From Allomuricauda sp. (GTDB lineage Bacteria; Bacteroidota; Bacteroidia; Flavobacteriales; Flavobacteriaceae), in the NCBI GenBank assembly GCA_003712125.1, contig RHLF01000003.1:186001-250000 (forward strand): a stretch of DNA of 64,000 bases. Direction: 5' to 3'. Made by a program: the position numbers and the translations under genes. Below the pieces are notes generated by a model, which was not told where the DNA came from, searched no databases, and worked only from the letters and a program-made list of their open reading frames with translations. Of this stretch, positions 18,949 to 27,352 are shown piece after piece. Positions within the stretch are counted from its first letter, which is position 1; every line of letters begins with the position of its first letter.

Positions 18949-19908
18949 TTGAAATTATCCAGGGAGGTAAAGACGGCAATCATCGTCTTAATAGGTATTT
19001 TCCTATTTATTTTGGGGTATAGCTACCTTAAATCAAGCTCTATTTTTGATGATAGCAAAACATTTTATGCTGTCTATGATCATGTAGGTGGGTTGCAAGC
19101 TGGTACCCAGGTTTCCATTAATGGTTTAACGGTAGGTAATATCAACAGCATAAAATTTAAGGATACTTCAGGTAAGTTATTGGTCACTTTTTCGGTGAAC
19201 AGTGATTTTGAGTTTTCTAAGAACAGTAAGGCCGAATTGTTTGATACCGGTATTATTGGTGGCAAGGGCATTCAGATCATTCCAGTTTTCGATGGGGCGG
19301 CGATCGCGCAGTCGGGCGATACCCTTGTTTCGAGTGTGAAACCAGGAATCACGGCCTTGGTCCAAGAAAAATTAACACCATTGCAAATGAAGGTCGAGGG
19401 TGCTGTATCCAACGCTGATTCCCTCTTGATGAATTTTAATACCATTCTTGACGATCCGACCAAACGTGAACTTCAAGAGGCTATAGTAGGCTTGAACAAC
19501 TTAATTCAGAGCTTCCAAACGACTTCCAAGGCCATGAATGACCTGTTGGAGAATAACAAGCAACAACTTGACAATTCCATTAAGAATGTCAACAATATGA
19601 CCGAGAACTTCTCCAAATTGTCAGATTCGTTGGCTGGGGCAGGTCTGGCTTCTACAATGAAGAATTTGCAAACTACCGTGACCAGCTTAAACTCGATTCT
19701 CAAAAAAGTTGAATCTGGTGAAGGTTCTCTGGGGAAATTGACCAAAGACGAGGAGTTGTACACCAACCTTGCCAATGCCTCAAGAGAACTTGATTTATTA
19801 CTGCAAGATTTCAGGCTCAATCCAAAACGTTATGTAAATGTTTCAGTTTTTGGAAAAAAACAAAAAGACTATACACTTCCCGAAAATGACCCAGCAGACA
19901 ACCAATAG
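18949..19908 (+). CDS. mlaD: MlaD/MCE family protein
   Basis: A 319-residue MCE-domain protein: substrate-binding part of a phospholipid-trafficking ABC system between inner and outer membranes. A single N-terminal membrane helix (AIIVLIGIFLFILGYSYL, ~10-27) precedes the MCE domain (YAVYDHVGGLQAGTQVSING, ~44-63) and a long coiled region (NADSLLMNFNTILDD to SLNSILKKVESGEGSLGKL) as in MlaD/PqiB proteins. It begins with TTG at 18949, followed directly by KLSREVK. MlaE/MlaF partners are not in the window. Confidence 0.9.
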   Translation: MKLSREVKTAIIVLIGIFLFILGYSYLKSSSIFDDSKTFYAVYDHVGGLQAGTQVSINGLTVGNINSIKFKDTSGKLLVTFSVNSDFEFSKNSKAELFDTGIIGGKGIQIIPVFDGAAIAQSGDTLVSSVKPGITALVQEKLTPLQMKVEGAVSNADSLLMNFNTILDDPTKRELQEAIVGLNNLIQSFQTTSKAMNDLLENNKQQLDNSIKNVNNMTENFSKLSDSLAGAGLASTMKNLQTTVTSLNSILKKVESGEGSLGKLTKDEELYTNLANASRELDLLLQDFRLNPKRYVNVSVFGKKQKDYTLPENDPADNQ

Positions 19909-19924
19909 AAGGTGTAATAACTAG

Positions 19925-19954
19925 AAAATTTATTATGCACGCATAATAAATTTT
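19925..19954. promoter_or_regulatory. Perfect 14+14 bp palindrome, probable operator of the Fe-S operon
   Basis: Arms AAAATTTATTATGC and GCATAATAAATTTT are exact reverse complements around a 2-bp centre. It ends 17 bp before the ATG of the Fe-S membrane protein and just before a TAATTTTA -7-like element (19956-19963). The short spacer and lack of a T-run argue against a terminator; binding by a dimeric regulator is more likely. The regulator is not identifiable here. Confidence 0.65.
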
Positions 19955-19971
19955 GTAATTTTACTCTCAAT

Positions 19972-21312
19972 ATGCAATTAACTACATACATTCCCAACAT
20001 TCTATTTGTAATGCTACTGGCACTGGGTATTGGGTACTTCGCAAGAAATGTCAAAAAGCTTATTCGTAATATCAAATTAGGTACGGAAACTGATACTGCG
20101 GGTGACAATGCCCAACGTTGGAAGAATATGACCATGATCGCTTTGGGACAGACCAAAATGGTCGTACGACCAATTGCTGGATTGCTCCATGTCATTGTTT
20201 ATCTCGGCTTTATAATCATCAATATAGAGGTGTTGGAAATTATAATAGATGGCATCTTCGGCACCCATAGAATTTTTTCTTTTATGGGTGGTTTCTATGA
20301 TTTTCTAATTGGCTCGTTTGAAATATTGGCACTTTTGGTAATTATTGCCGTAGTGGTGTTTTGGATACGAAGGAACATTATCTGCATCAAGAGGTTTCTG
20401 AAGCCTGAAATGAAGGGATGGCCCAAGAAAGATGCCGACCTTATTTTATACATCGAATTGGTGCTCATGTTTTTGTTTTTGACCATGAACGCCACAGACT
20501 TGCAATTGCAACAAATGGGTGCAGACCATTATGCTCAGACTGGGTCGTTTCCGGTAAGCCAATACATTGCACCGCTTTTTGATGGGATGTCAATGGCAAC
20601 TTTGATTGTGATCGAACGATCCGCATGGTGGTTACATATTTTAGGGATATTGTTCTTTTTGAACTACCTCTACTATTCGAAGCACCTTCATATTTTATTG
20701 GCATTCCCCAATACCTTTTATGGCAAACTAAAGCCAAACGGCCAATTTGACAATCTTAAAGCGGTTACTAATGAGGTCAAGATGATGTTGGATCCCAATA
20801 CCGATCCTTTTGCAGCGCCGACCGAAAGTGGTGGAGTGGAAGAAGAACCGGCAAAGTTTGGTGCCTCTGACGCTATGGATTTGAATTGGATTCAATTAAT
20901 GAATGCCTATACATGTACCGAATGTGGGCGTTGTACATCGGAATGTCCGGCAAATCAGACGGGCAAAAAACTATCGCCACGTAAAATCATGATGGATACA
21001 CGTGACCGTTTAGAGGAAATTGGAAAGAATATCGATAAAAATAAAGGCGAATTTATACCTGATGGAAAACAGTTGCTCGACGATTATATTTCTAGAGAAG
21101 AACTTTGGGCATGTACGACTTGTAATGCCTGCGTGCAGGCCTGCCCCGTCAGTATTGATCCCCTGAGTATAATTATGTCTATGAGGCAGTATTTGGTCAT
21201 GGAACAATCTGCAGCCCCCTCAGAATTAAACAATATGATGGGCAATATTGAAAATAACGGGGCACCTTGGCCATACAACCAAATGGACCGCTTAAATTGG
21301 GTGAACGAATAA
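19972..21312 (+). CDS. Membrane 4Fe-4S dicluster oxidoreductase subunit (NarI/HdrE-HdrD-like)
   Basis: A 446-residue electron-transfer protein. The N-terminal half has about five or six hydrophobic helices with His residues (as in NarI/DsrM-like cytochrome b subunits); the C-terminal half has two [4Fe-4S] motifs, CTECGRCTSECP (Cys315, 318, 321, 325) and CTTCNACVQACP (Cys381, 384, 387, 391). It resembles the HdrC/GlpC-type half of heterodisulfide-reductase-like or lactate/glycerol dehydrogenase complexes. The CCG-domain protein directly downstream is its likely partner; electron donor and acceptor are unknown. Confidence 0.9.
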   Translation: MQLTTYIPNILFVMLLALGIGYFARNVKKLIRNIKLGTETDTAGDNAQRWKNMTMIALGQTKMVVRPIAGLLHVIVYLGFIIINIEVLEIIIDGIFGTHRIFSFMGGFYDFLIGSFEILALLVIIAVVVFWIRRNIICIKRFLKPEMKGWPKKDADLILYIELVLMFLFLTMNATDLQLQQMGADHYAQTGSFPVSQYIAPLFDGMSMATLIVIERSAWWLHILGILFFLNYLYYSKHLHILLAFPNTFYGKLKPNGQFDNLKAVTNEVKMMLDPNTDPFAAPTESGGVEEEPAKFGASDAMDLNWIQLMNAYTCTECGRCTSECPANQTGKKLSPRKIMMDTRDRLEEIGKNIDKNKGEFIPDGKQLLDDYISREELWACTTCNACVQACPVSIDPLSIIMSMRQYLVMEQSAAPSELNNMMGNIENNGAPWPYNQMDRLNWVNE

Positions 21313-21322
21313 GAGTAATGCA

Positions 21323-22108
21323 ATGGGTGAAGGACTTAAGGTAAAGACAATGCAAGACTTCATGGCAGAAGGAACCCAACCCGAAATTTTATTTTGGGTA
21401 GGCTCCGCGGGCAGCTATGACGATCGAGCAAAGAAAATTTCTAGGGCTTTTGTAAAAATTCTTAATAAGGCAAATGTTGATTTTGCGGTGTTGGGATCTG
21501 AGGAAAGCTGTACGGGAGATGTGGCGAAACGCGCAGGTAATGAATTTTTATTTCAGATGCAGGCCATGATGAATATTGAAGTGTTGAACGGTTATGAAAT
21601 TCAACGCATCGTAACCTGCGACCCGCATTCATTCAATACATTGAAGAATGAATATCCTAGCTTGGGCGGAAAATACGAGGTGGTACACCATACCCAATAT
21701 ATTAATGAACTCATCGAAAACGGGCGACTTTCCCTTGAAGGTAAAGCATACCAAGGTAAGCGAATTACCTTTCATGATCCATGCTATTTGGGCAGGGCGA
21801 ATAAAGTATATGATGCACCGAGAGCAGTATTGCAACAAACCAATGCAGAACTTGTTGAAATGAAACGGCACAAAAAAACCGCCCTTTGTTGCGGAGCCGG
21901 AGGTGCACAAATGTTCAAGGAACCTGAAAAAGGGGATATGGACATAAATGTCTTACGTACAAAAGACGCCTTGGAAACCAACCCGAACATCATCGCTACC
22001 GGATGTCCTTACTGCAATACGATGATGACCGATGGCATTAAGGCACATGAAAAAGAAGATAAGGTTTCCGTATTGGATGTGGCCGAACTAATTGCAAATT
22101 CCATCTGA
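21323..22108 (+). CDS. CCG-domain (Fe-S)-binding protein, HdrB/GlpC-like
   Basis: A 261-residue cysteine-rich protein of the HdrB/LutA/GlpC group, which binds a non-cubane Fe-S cluster or works as electron carrier. It carries a clear C-terminal CCG motif (TALCCGAGGAQMF) preceded by HDPCYLGR and followed by GCPYCNTMMTDG, plus a weaker N-terminal copy (EESCTGDVAKRAGNEFLFQ). It starts 10 bp after the membrane Fe-S gene, so the pair forms one electron-transfer module behind the palindrome. Confidence 0.92.
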   Translation: MGEGLKVKTMQDFMAEGTQPEILFWVGSAGSYDDRAKKISRAFVKILNKANVDFAVLGSEESCTGDVAKRAGNEFLFQMQAMMNIEVLNGYEIQRIVTCDPHSFNTLKNEYPSLGGKYEVVHHTQYINELIENGRLSLEGKAYQGKRITFHDPCYLGRANKVYDAPRAVLQQTNAELVEMKRHKKTALCCGAGGAQMFKEPEKGDMDINVLRTKDALETNPNIIATGCPYCNTMMTDGIKAHEKEDKVSVLDVAELIANSI

Positions 22109-22109
22109 C

Positions 22110-22592
22110 ATGCTCGTTGATTTTGAAGCGCTGCCTAACGATTCAAGGGTTTGGATCTATCAATGCAACCGTACATTTTCTGAGGAAGAATTGAAAACGG
22201 TCAAAGGTGCACTAAATGACTTTCTTACCCAATGGACTGCCCATGGGCAAGACCTTAGGGCTGCATTTGAAATGCCATACAACAGGTTTATCGTGATAGG
22301 TTTAGATCAATCACAAGCCAGTGCTTCCGGTTGCTCCATTGACGCTTCGGTACACTTTATTCAATCCTTGGAGGCGAAATTTGAGGTGGATCTCTTGGAT
22401 AAGATGAATGTCTCATACAAGCAGGGCGAATATGTGGCCTACAAATCATTGATCGATTTCAAAAAAATGGCCAAGAATCGTGCTGTTTCCAAGAATACGG
22501 TCGTTTTTAACAATTTGGTAGCTACAAAAGGAGAGTATTTGGAACACTGGGAAGTACCGGCAAGCGAGAGCTGGCATGCTAGGTTTATGTAG
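22110..22592 (+). CDS. Conserved Bacteroidota protein (often named 'ABC transporter ATPase'), function unknown
   Basis: A small soluble protein of 160 residues (VDFEALPNDSRVWIYQCNRTF onward). Homologues in Bacteroidota carry the database name ABC transporter ATPase, but no Walker A, Walker B or ABC signature is visible, so that name is not supported. I chose the ATG at 22110, 1 bp after the upstream stop; a TTG at 22092 would overlap the CCG gene. Probably translated with the Fe-S operon. Confidence 0.82.
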   Translation: MLVDFEALPNDSRVWIYQCNRTFSEEELKTVKGALNDFLTQWTAHGQDLRAAFEMPYNRFIVIGLDQSQASASGCSIDASVHFIQSLEAKFEVDLLDKMNVSYKQGEYVAYKSLIDFKKMAKNRAVSKNTVVFNNLVATKGEYLEHWEVPASESWHARFM

Positions 22593-22654
22593 TTGCTCAC
22601 CTCTAAAACAAGGGTTTATACCACATTTTTTCTGTTTTCTCCGATGAAATGCAA

Positions 22655-22662
22655 TATTTTTG
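22655..22662 (+). promoter_or_regulatory. -7 promoter element for the GH3/beta-lactamase gene
   Basis: Exact TAnnTTTG match (TATTTTTG), with TTTCTG ending 20 bp upstream as a weak -33 element. It leaves a leader of about 30 nt before the ATG at 22695. Confidence 0.5.
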
Positions 22663-22694
22663 AGTGTTATTGAAAGACTCATACGGCATTTTAA

Positions 22695-25610
22695 ATGACA
22701 AAGCATTACTACTTCTTCTTCCTATTTCTGCTTTTTATCAATTATTCCAAAGCTCAGGTAAACCCTTTGGTTACCGTTGACAGCTTGGAACAAAAAGCTT
22801 GGGTAGAAGCGACTTACCAAGAGATGTCTTTAGAGGAAAAGATAGGCCAGCTCTTTATGGTAAGTATTGCATCCAATCAAAACAAGGCCGCTGCGCTTCA
22901 CATTAAAAAACTAATTGAAGAACGGCACATAGGTGGTGTTATTTTTTCGAGAGGGGGCCCAGTGCGACAGGCACAGCTGACCAATTCCTTTCAAAGTCAG
23001 TCAAAAATTCCATTGTTAATTGGTATGGATGCCGAATGGGGTTTGGCAATGCGCCTTGACTCTACCTATGCTTTTCCTTGGAATATGACCCTGGGTGCTA
23101 TTCAAGACAGTAGTATCGTTGAAGATGTTGCGTATCGAATTGGAAAGCACTGCCGTCGTTTGGGAGTACATATAAATTTTGCACCCGTACTTGACGTAAA
23201 CAATAATGCCGAAAATCCTATCATAGGCAACAGATCCTTTGGTGAAAACCCGAGAAATGTAGCACGAAACGGCGCAGCTTTTGTTAAAGGGTTTGAGCGA
23301 GCTGGAATTCTTTCCAGTGGCAAACATTTTCCAGGTCATGGAGATACAGCTACCGACTCCCATGACAAACTTCCTTTGATAAGTTTTTCTAAATCGCGTT
23401 TGGATAGTGTTGAATTGTATCCCTACAAAAAGATGCTTTCCAGTAATTTGAGCAGTGTAATGGTGGCCCATCTCAATGTACCTGCACTTGAAAGTAAACC
23501 CGATCATCCGTCATCCTTGTCCAAGGCAATCATTACGAGGCTTCTAAAAGAACAAATGGGGTACCGGGGTTTGGTATTTACAGATGCCCTAAATATGAAG
23601 GGAGTGACAGCTACTACAGAACTGGGCGATATCGAACTGATGGCTTTTTTGGCCGGAAACGATATGTTACTGATGCCCAAAGATGCGCACAAGGCGGCTG
23701 AAAAGATTCAAAGTGCCTATCAGAATGGGATCATATCTGAAGAACGGCTCTCGCAGTCCGTTAAAAAAATACTTCTGGCCAAATATAAAGCGGGCCTTTC
23801 GAACTACCACCCTATCGAAATGGAAGACCTCTATGCGAACTTGAATACAGTACAAGATACCCTAACCTATGAACGAGCCATTGAGAACGCGCTTACGGTT
23901 GTAAAAAATAGTTTTTCATTACTTCCTATCAAAAGGTTGGAAAACAAGAAAATTGCCTACGTACAATTTGGTGATGCCAATGGCGATGTATTTCTTGAGG
24001 CGCTAAAAAAGTATACCGAGGTTACGAAGATTTCGGCAGAGAACATTGCTGCCTATAAACAAAAACTCAAAGATTTTAATTTGGTGATTATTGGGTTTCA
24101 TGAGAGCAATGCCTCTCCTTGGAAACAACACAGTTTCACTGAAAATGAGCGCTTTTGGATCCAAGAGATTGCCAAATTGCGCAGCAGTAATACCATTTTA
24201 ACCGCTTTTTCGAAACCTTATGCGCTTTCAGATCTTTTTGATATTGGCAAAATAGATGCGGTCATGGTGGCTTATCAAAACAGTGTTTTGGCCCAAGAAA
24301 AAGCTGCGGAGGCTCTTTTTGGGGCTATCGATTCAAAAGGAAAATTACCAGTTTCCATTAATTCGATCCTACCCGTTGATAGTGGAATAGACATTAAGTC
24401 TAATGGTAGACTCGGATATAGTTTACCAGAACGGGTGGGTATTGATTCCTGGATGTTGGCTCAAGTTGATGAATTGGTCCAAAATGGTATTGATTCTTTA
24501 ATGTATCCCGGCGCACAGGTACTTGTGGCAAGGAAGGGAAAAGTAATCTACAACAAAAGTTTCGGCAAACCCACCTATGACTCCGAACAAGAAGTAGATA
24601 ATGAAAATATTTACGACCTCGCCTCGCTCACGAAGATACTTTCTACCTTGCCTATGATCATGAAAATGGAACAGGAAGGTAAAATACGATTGAACGATAC
24701 CTTTCAAGAGCTCATTCCGGAATATGCAGACTCTGAGCTCAAAGATGTGACAGTGTTGAAATCTCTTTCGCACTATGGCAGGTTGCCGGCTTGGATTGCG
24801 TTTTATGTAGATACTTTAAATGAGAATCGAAAACCCTCCCAAGAGTTTTATCGCAACCAACCACAACCAGGTTTCACCATTAAGGTTTCAGACCACCTCT
24901 ATTTGCAAGATGCTTACCGAGATTCAATATATAATAGAATTGGTCGCCAAGAGCTAAAATCGAATCGATATCGGTATAGTGATGTGGCCTATTATGTATT
25001 TAAGAAATACATCGAGGAAACCTATGAAAAACCGCTCGATAAATTAACCAGTGATTTTCTTTACAAATCGTTGGGAGCTAACTATACGGCTTTCAACGCT
25101 GCTGAAAAATTTGAAGAATCGCGTATTGTGCCATCGGAAATCGATACTTACTACAGACATCAGTTGGTGAGGGGGTACGTGCATGATATGGGCGCAGCTA
25201 TGCAAGGTGGTGTCGGCGGGCATGCCGGACTATTTAGCAACGCAAACGATGTTGCAAAAATTATGCAGATGTACTTACAGGGCGGATATTATGGTGGTGA
25301 GCGTTACTTGGAGGAACGGACCATTAAAAAATTCAACACCTGTTATTTTTGCCATAAAGAAGTTCGACGTGGGGTAGGTTTTGACAAACCTCAATTAGAG
25401 GAGAAAGGCCCTACATGCGGCTGTGTTTCAAGAAAAAGTTTTGGACATAGTGGATTTACAGGTACCTATACATGGGCCGACCCAGAAGAAGAATTGGTCT
25501 ATGTTTTTCTATCCAACAGAACATTCCCTTCGGCACGAAACAACTTACTGGTAAAATCTGGTTTGAGGACACGAATACAACAAGCTATTTATGATTCTCT
25601 TATCAATTAA
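22695..25610 (+). CDS. Glycoside hydrolase family 3 (NagZ-like) fused to a serine beta-lactamase-like domain
   Basis: Exported two-enzyme fusion of 971 residues. After a signal peptide ending YSKAQ (residue 21), the GH3 domain (~30-370) carries GKHFPGHGDTATDSH at 209-223, the NagZ-type loop whose Asp/His dyad is the general acid, and FTDALNMKG with the nucleophile Asp297. A GH3 C-terminal-like domain follows (~390-570). Residues ~590-965 form a class C beta-lactamase/DD-peptidase fold: Ser644-Leu-Thr-Lys647 (SxxK), Tyr761-Ser-Asp763 in the YxN place, and His843 in GGHAG. Likely role is peptidoglycan turnover, releasing GlcNAc and acting on stem peptides or esters; this is inferred from the domains. 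Confidence 0.94.
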   Translation: MTKHYYFFFLFLLFINYSKAQVNPLVTVDSLEQKAWVEATYQEMSLEEKIGQLFMVSIASNQNKAAALHIKKLIEERHIGGVIFSRGGPVRQAQLTNSFQSQSKIPLLIGMDAEWGLAMRLDSTYAFPWNMTLGAIQDSSIVEDVAYRIGKHCRRLGVHINFAPVLDVNNNAENPIIGNRSFGENPRNVARNGAAFVKGFERAGILSSGKHFPGHGDTATDSHDKLPLISFSKSRLDSVELYPYKKMLSSNLSSVMVAHLNVPALESKPDHPSSLSKAIITRLLKEQMGYRGLVFTDALNMKGVTATTELGDIELMAFLAGNDMLLMPKDAHKAAEKIQSAYQNGIISEERLSQSVKKILLAKYKAGLSNYHPIEMEDLYANLNTVQDTLTYERAIENALTVVKNSFSLLPIKRLENKKIAYVQFGDANGDVFLEALKKYTEVTKISAENIAAYKQKLKDFNLVIIGFHESNASPWKQHSFTENERFWIQEIAKLRSSNTILTAFSKPYALSDLFDIGKIDAVMVAYQNSVLAQEKAAEALFGAIDSKGKLPVSINSILPVDSGIDIKSNGRLGYSLPERVGIDSWMLAQVDELVQNGIDSLMYPGAQVLVARKGKVIYNKSFGKPTYDSEQEVDNENIYDLASLTKILSTLPMIMKMEQEGKIRLNDTFQELIPEYADSELKDVTVLKSLSHYGRLPAWIAFYVDTLNENRKPSQEFYRNQPQPGFTIKVSDHLYLQDAYRDSIYNRIGRQELKSNRYRYSDVAYYVFKKYIEETYEKPLDKLTSDFLYKSLGANYTAFNAAEKFEESRIVPSEIDTYYRHQLVRGYVHDMGAAMQGGVGGHAGLFSNANDVAKIMQMYLQGGYYGGERYLEERTIKKFNTCYFCHKEVRRGVGFDKPQLEEKGPTCGCVSRKSFGHSGFTGTYTWADPEEELVYVFLSNRTFPSARNNLLVKSGLRTRIQQAIYDSLIN

Positions 25611-25626
25611 CCAGGTAATAATATCC

Positions 25627-25634
25627 TAGATTTG
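25627..25634 (+). promoter_or_regulatory. -7 promoter element for bshA
   Basis: Exact TAnnTTTG match (TAGATTTG) ending only 5 bp before the bshA ATG, so its transcript would be almost leaderless. No clear -33 TTG upstream. Confidence 0.45.
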
Positions 25635-25639
25635 TATTC

Positions 25640-26782
25640 ATGAAGATAGCTATTGTTTGTTACCCAACTTTCGGGGGTAGTGGTGTTGTTGCCACAGAAT
25701 TGGGTATTGCATTGGCCAATAGGGGGCATGAGGTTCATTTTATTACCTACAAACAGCCCGTTCGTCTAGAACTTTTGGGCAATAACATCCATTTTCATGA
25801 GGTACATGTTCCCAAATACCCTTTATTTCAATACCAGCCTTATGAATTGGCGCTATCGAGCAAACTGGTTGACACCATAAAACTATATGGTATTGAGCTG
25901 TTGCATGTGCATTACGCCATACCCCATGCCTATGCGGGTTATATGGCAAAAAAGATGCTATTGGAAGAAGGTATTTTTGTTCCGATGATAACCACATTGC
26001 ATGGTACGGACATTACACTGGTAGGAAACCACCCTTTCTACAAGCCTGCGGTAACGTTTAGCATCAATAAATCTGATATTGTTACCTCAGTATCAGAAAG
26101 TTTGAAGGAACAAACCTTGAGACTATTTGATGTTAAGAATCCCATAGAAGTAATTCCGAATTTTATTGATACCACCAAGTATAAAAATGATTATACCGAT
26201 TGTCAGCGGTCGCTAATGGCTCAGGATGATGAAAAAATTGTCACCCATATTAGTAATTTCAGAAGGGTCAAGCGCATACCTGACGTTATCCATATTTTCA
26301 ATGGAATTCAACAGAAGATAAAGGCCAAACTGATTATGGTAGGGGAAGGCCCTGAAAAGGTTGCCGCTGAAAAATTGTCCCAAGAGCTTGGATTGACAGA
26401 TAAAGTGGTCTTTTTGGGGAACAGTACTGAAATTGACCGAATTCTATGCTTTTCCGATTTGTTTTTGCTTCCGTCAGAATCAGAGAGTTTTGGTTTAGCG
26501 GCCTTGGAAGCCATGATAAATAAAGTTGCAGTTGTCTCCAGTAATGTCGGAGGTATACCTGAAGTAAACAAAGATGGCATAACGGGTTACTTAAGCAACG
26601 TTGGCGATGTAGATGACATGACAAAGAATGCTTTGAAAGTTCTTTCTAACGAAGAAACACTTACCAATTTCAAGCAGCATGCCTTTGAATGGGCGTCCAA
26701 GTTCGATATCCTAAATATCCTACCGCTTTATGAAGAGGTCTATGAAAGGGCCTACAAATCAAGGTATAAGAACTCCTATTAA
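25640..26782 (+). CDS. bshA: N-acetyl-alpha-D-glucosaminyl L-malate synthase BshA
   Basis: GT4 enzyme making GlcNAc-malate from UDP-GlcNAc and L-malate, the first step of bacillithiol synthesis. The 380 residues match BshA throughout: the start IAIVCYPTFGGSGVVATELG, HYAIPHAYAGYMAKK, HGTDITLVG, NFIDTTKY, NFRRVKRIPDV and the GT4 donor-site block SESESFGLAALEAM. BshB and BshC are not in the window. The following lipoprotein starts 1 bp after its stop. Confidence 0.95.
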   Translation: MKIAIVCYPTFGGSGVVATELGIALANRGHEVHFITYKQPVRLELLGNNIHFHEVHVPKYPLFQYQPYELALSSKLVDTIKLYGIELLHVHYAIPHAYAGYMAKKMLLEEGIFVPMITTLHGTDITLVGNHPFYKPAVTFSINKSDIVTSVSESLKEQTLRLFDVKNPIEVIPNFIDTTKYKNDYTDCQRSLMAQDDEKIVTHISNFRRVKRIPDVIHIFNGIQQKIKAKLIMVGEGPEKVAAEKLSQELGLTDKVVFLGNSTEIDRILCFSDLFLLPSESESFGLAALEAMINKVAVVSSNVGGIPEVNKDGITGYLSNVGDVDDMTKNALKVLSNEETLTNFKQHAFEWASKFDILNILPLYEEVYERAYKSRYKNSY

Positions 26783-26783
26783 G

Positions 26784-27230
26784 ATGGCGCTTCGCTATTT
26801 GCTAATTTTGACCTTATGTACGGGTTTTGGTTCATGCAAAAGCCAAAAGACCCAAACTATCGACGATGGCAGCCTGATATTACTTGTACAAGAGACCTAT
26901 AGTGGAATCGATACCTTCGAAACCAGCATCGCCAAAGATCAAAAAACACTCAATGGGTTTTATGCTAAAATCAATAAAACCCGTAAGCCAGGATTGCCGG
27001 CACCTAAGCTTGATTTTTCAAAAGATATGGCAGTTGTCGTTTGTATGGGACAACAAAAAGGAAATGATTTGCCAATTTTGGTTAAAACCAAAGAAGATGC
27101 AAATAGGATCATTTTTCAGGTAAAGCTCAACAAAACCGGCGGTGAGTCCAGTAACGCCCTAATTTCCACCCCTTTTTGTATATATAAAATACCGCTTACC
27201 AGCAGGGAAATTGTTTTCTCAAAGGATTGA
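26784..27230 (+). CDS. Small lipoprotein, PrcB_C-like
   Basis: Start chosen at the ATG at 26784, which gives a classical lipoprotein signal (LLILTLCTGFGSC, Cys18) and 148 residues; a longer frame from 26730 would overlap bshA by 53 bp. The mature part (LLVQETYSGIDTFETSIAKD, DFSKDMAVVVCMGQQ, FCIYKIPLTSREIVFSKD) has the layout of PrcB_C-type protease-inhibitor-like domains, but the match is faint and the function is open. Probably cotranscribed with bshA. Confidence 0.75.
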   Translation: MALRYLLILTLCTGFGSCKSQKTQTIDDGSLILLVQETYSGIDTFETSIAKDQKTLNGFYAKINKTRKPGLPAPKLDFSKDMAVVVCMGQQKGNDLPILVKTKEDANRIIFQVKLNKTGGESSNALISTPFCIYKIPLTSREIVFSKD

Positions 27231-27317
27231 TTTTAATCGATTTACACCAAAAAAACGCCCTATATCGAGAAAGAAAGCACTTCGTGGTGCAAAATTTAGG
27301 ATTTGGGCGCTTTGACT

Positions 27318-27325
27318 TACATTTG
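27318..27325 (+). promoter_or_regulatory. -7 promoter element for the OmpA-family gene
   Basis: Exact TAnnTTTG match (TACATTTG) 27 bp before the OmpA ATG. The nearest upstream TTTG is too close (12 bp gap), so the -33 part is unclear. Confidence 0.45.
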
Positions 27326-27352
27326 TCTTTCTAATCCCCAAATGATTAAACT

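Noticed and set aside
22092-22592. ABC transporter ATPase function for the small gene
   Set aside because: No Walker A, Walker B or LSGGQ motif in 160 residues; only a carried-over database name.
26730-26783. Longer start for the small lipoprotein
   Set aside because: It overlaps bshA by 53 bp and hides the lipoprotein signal; the ATG at 26784 gives a clean lipobox.
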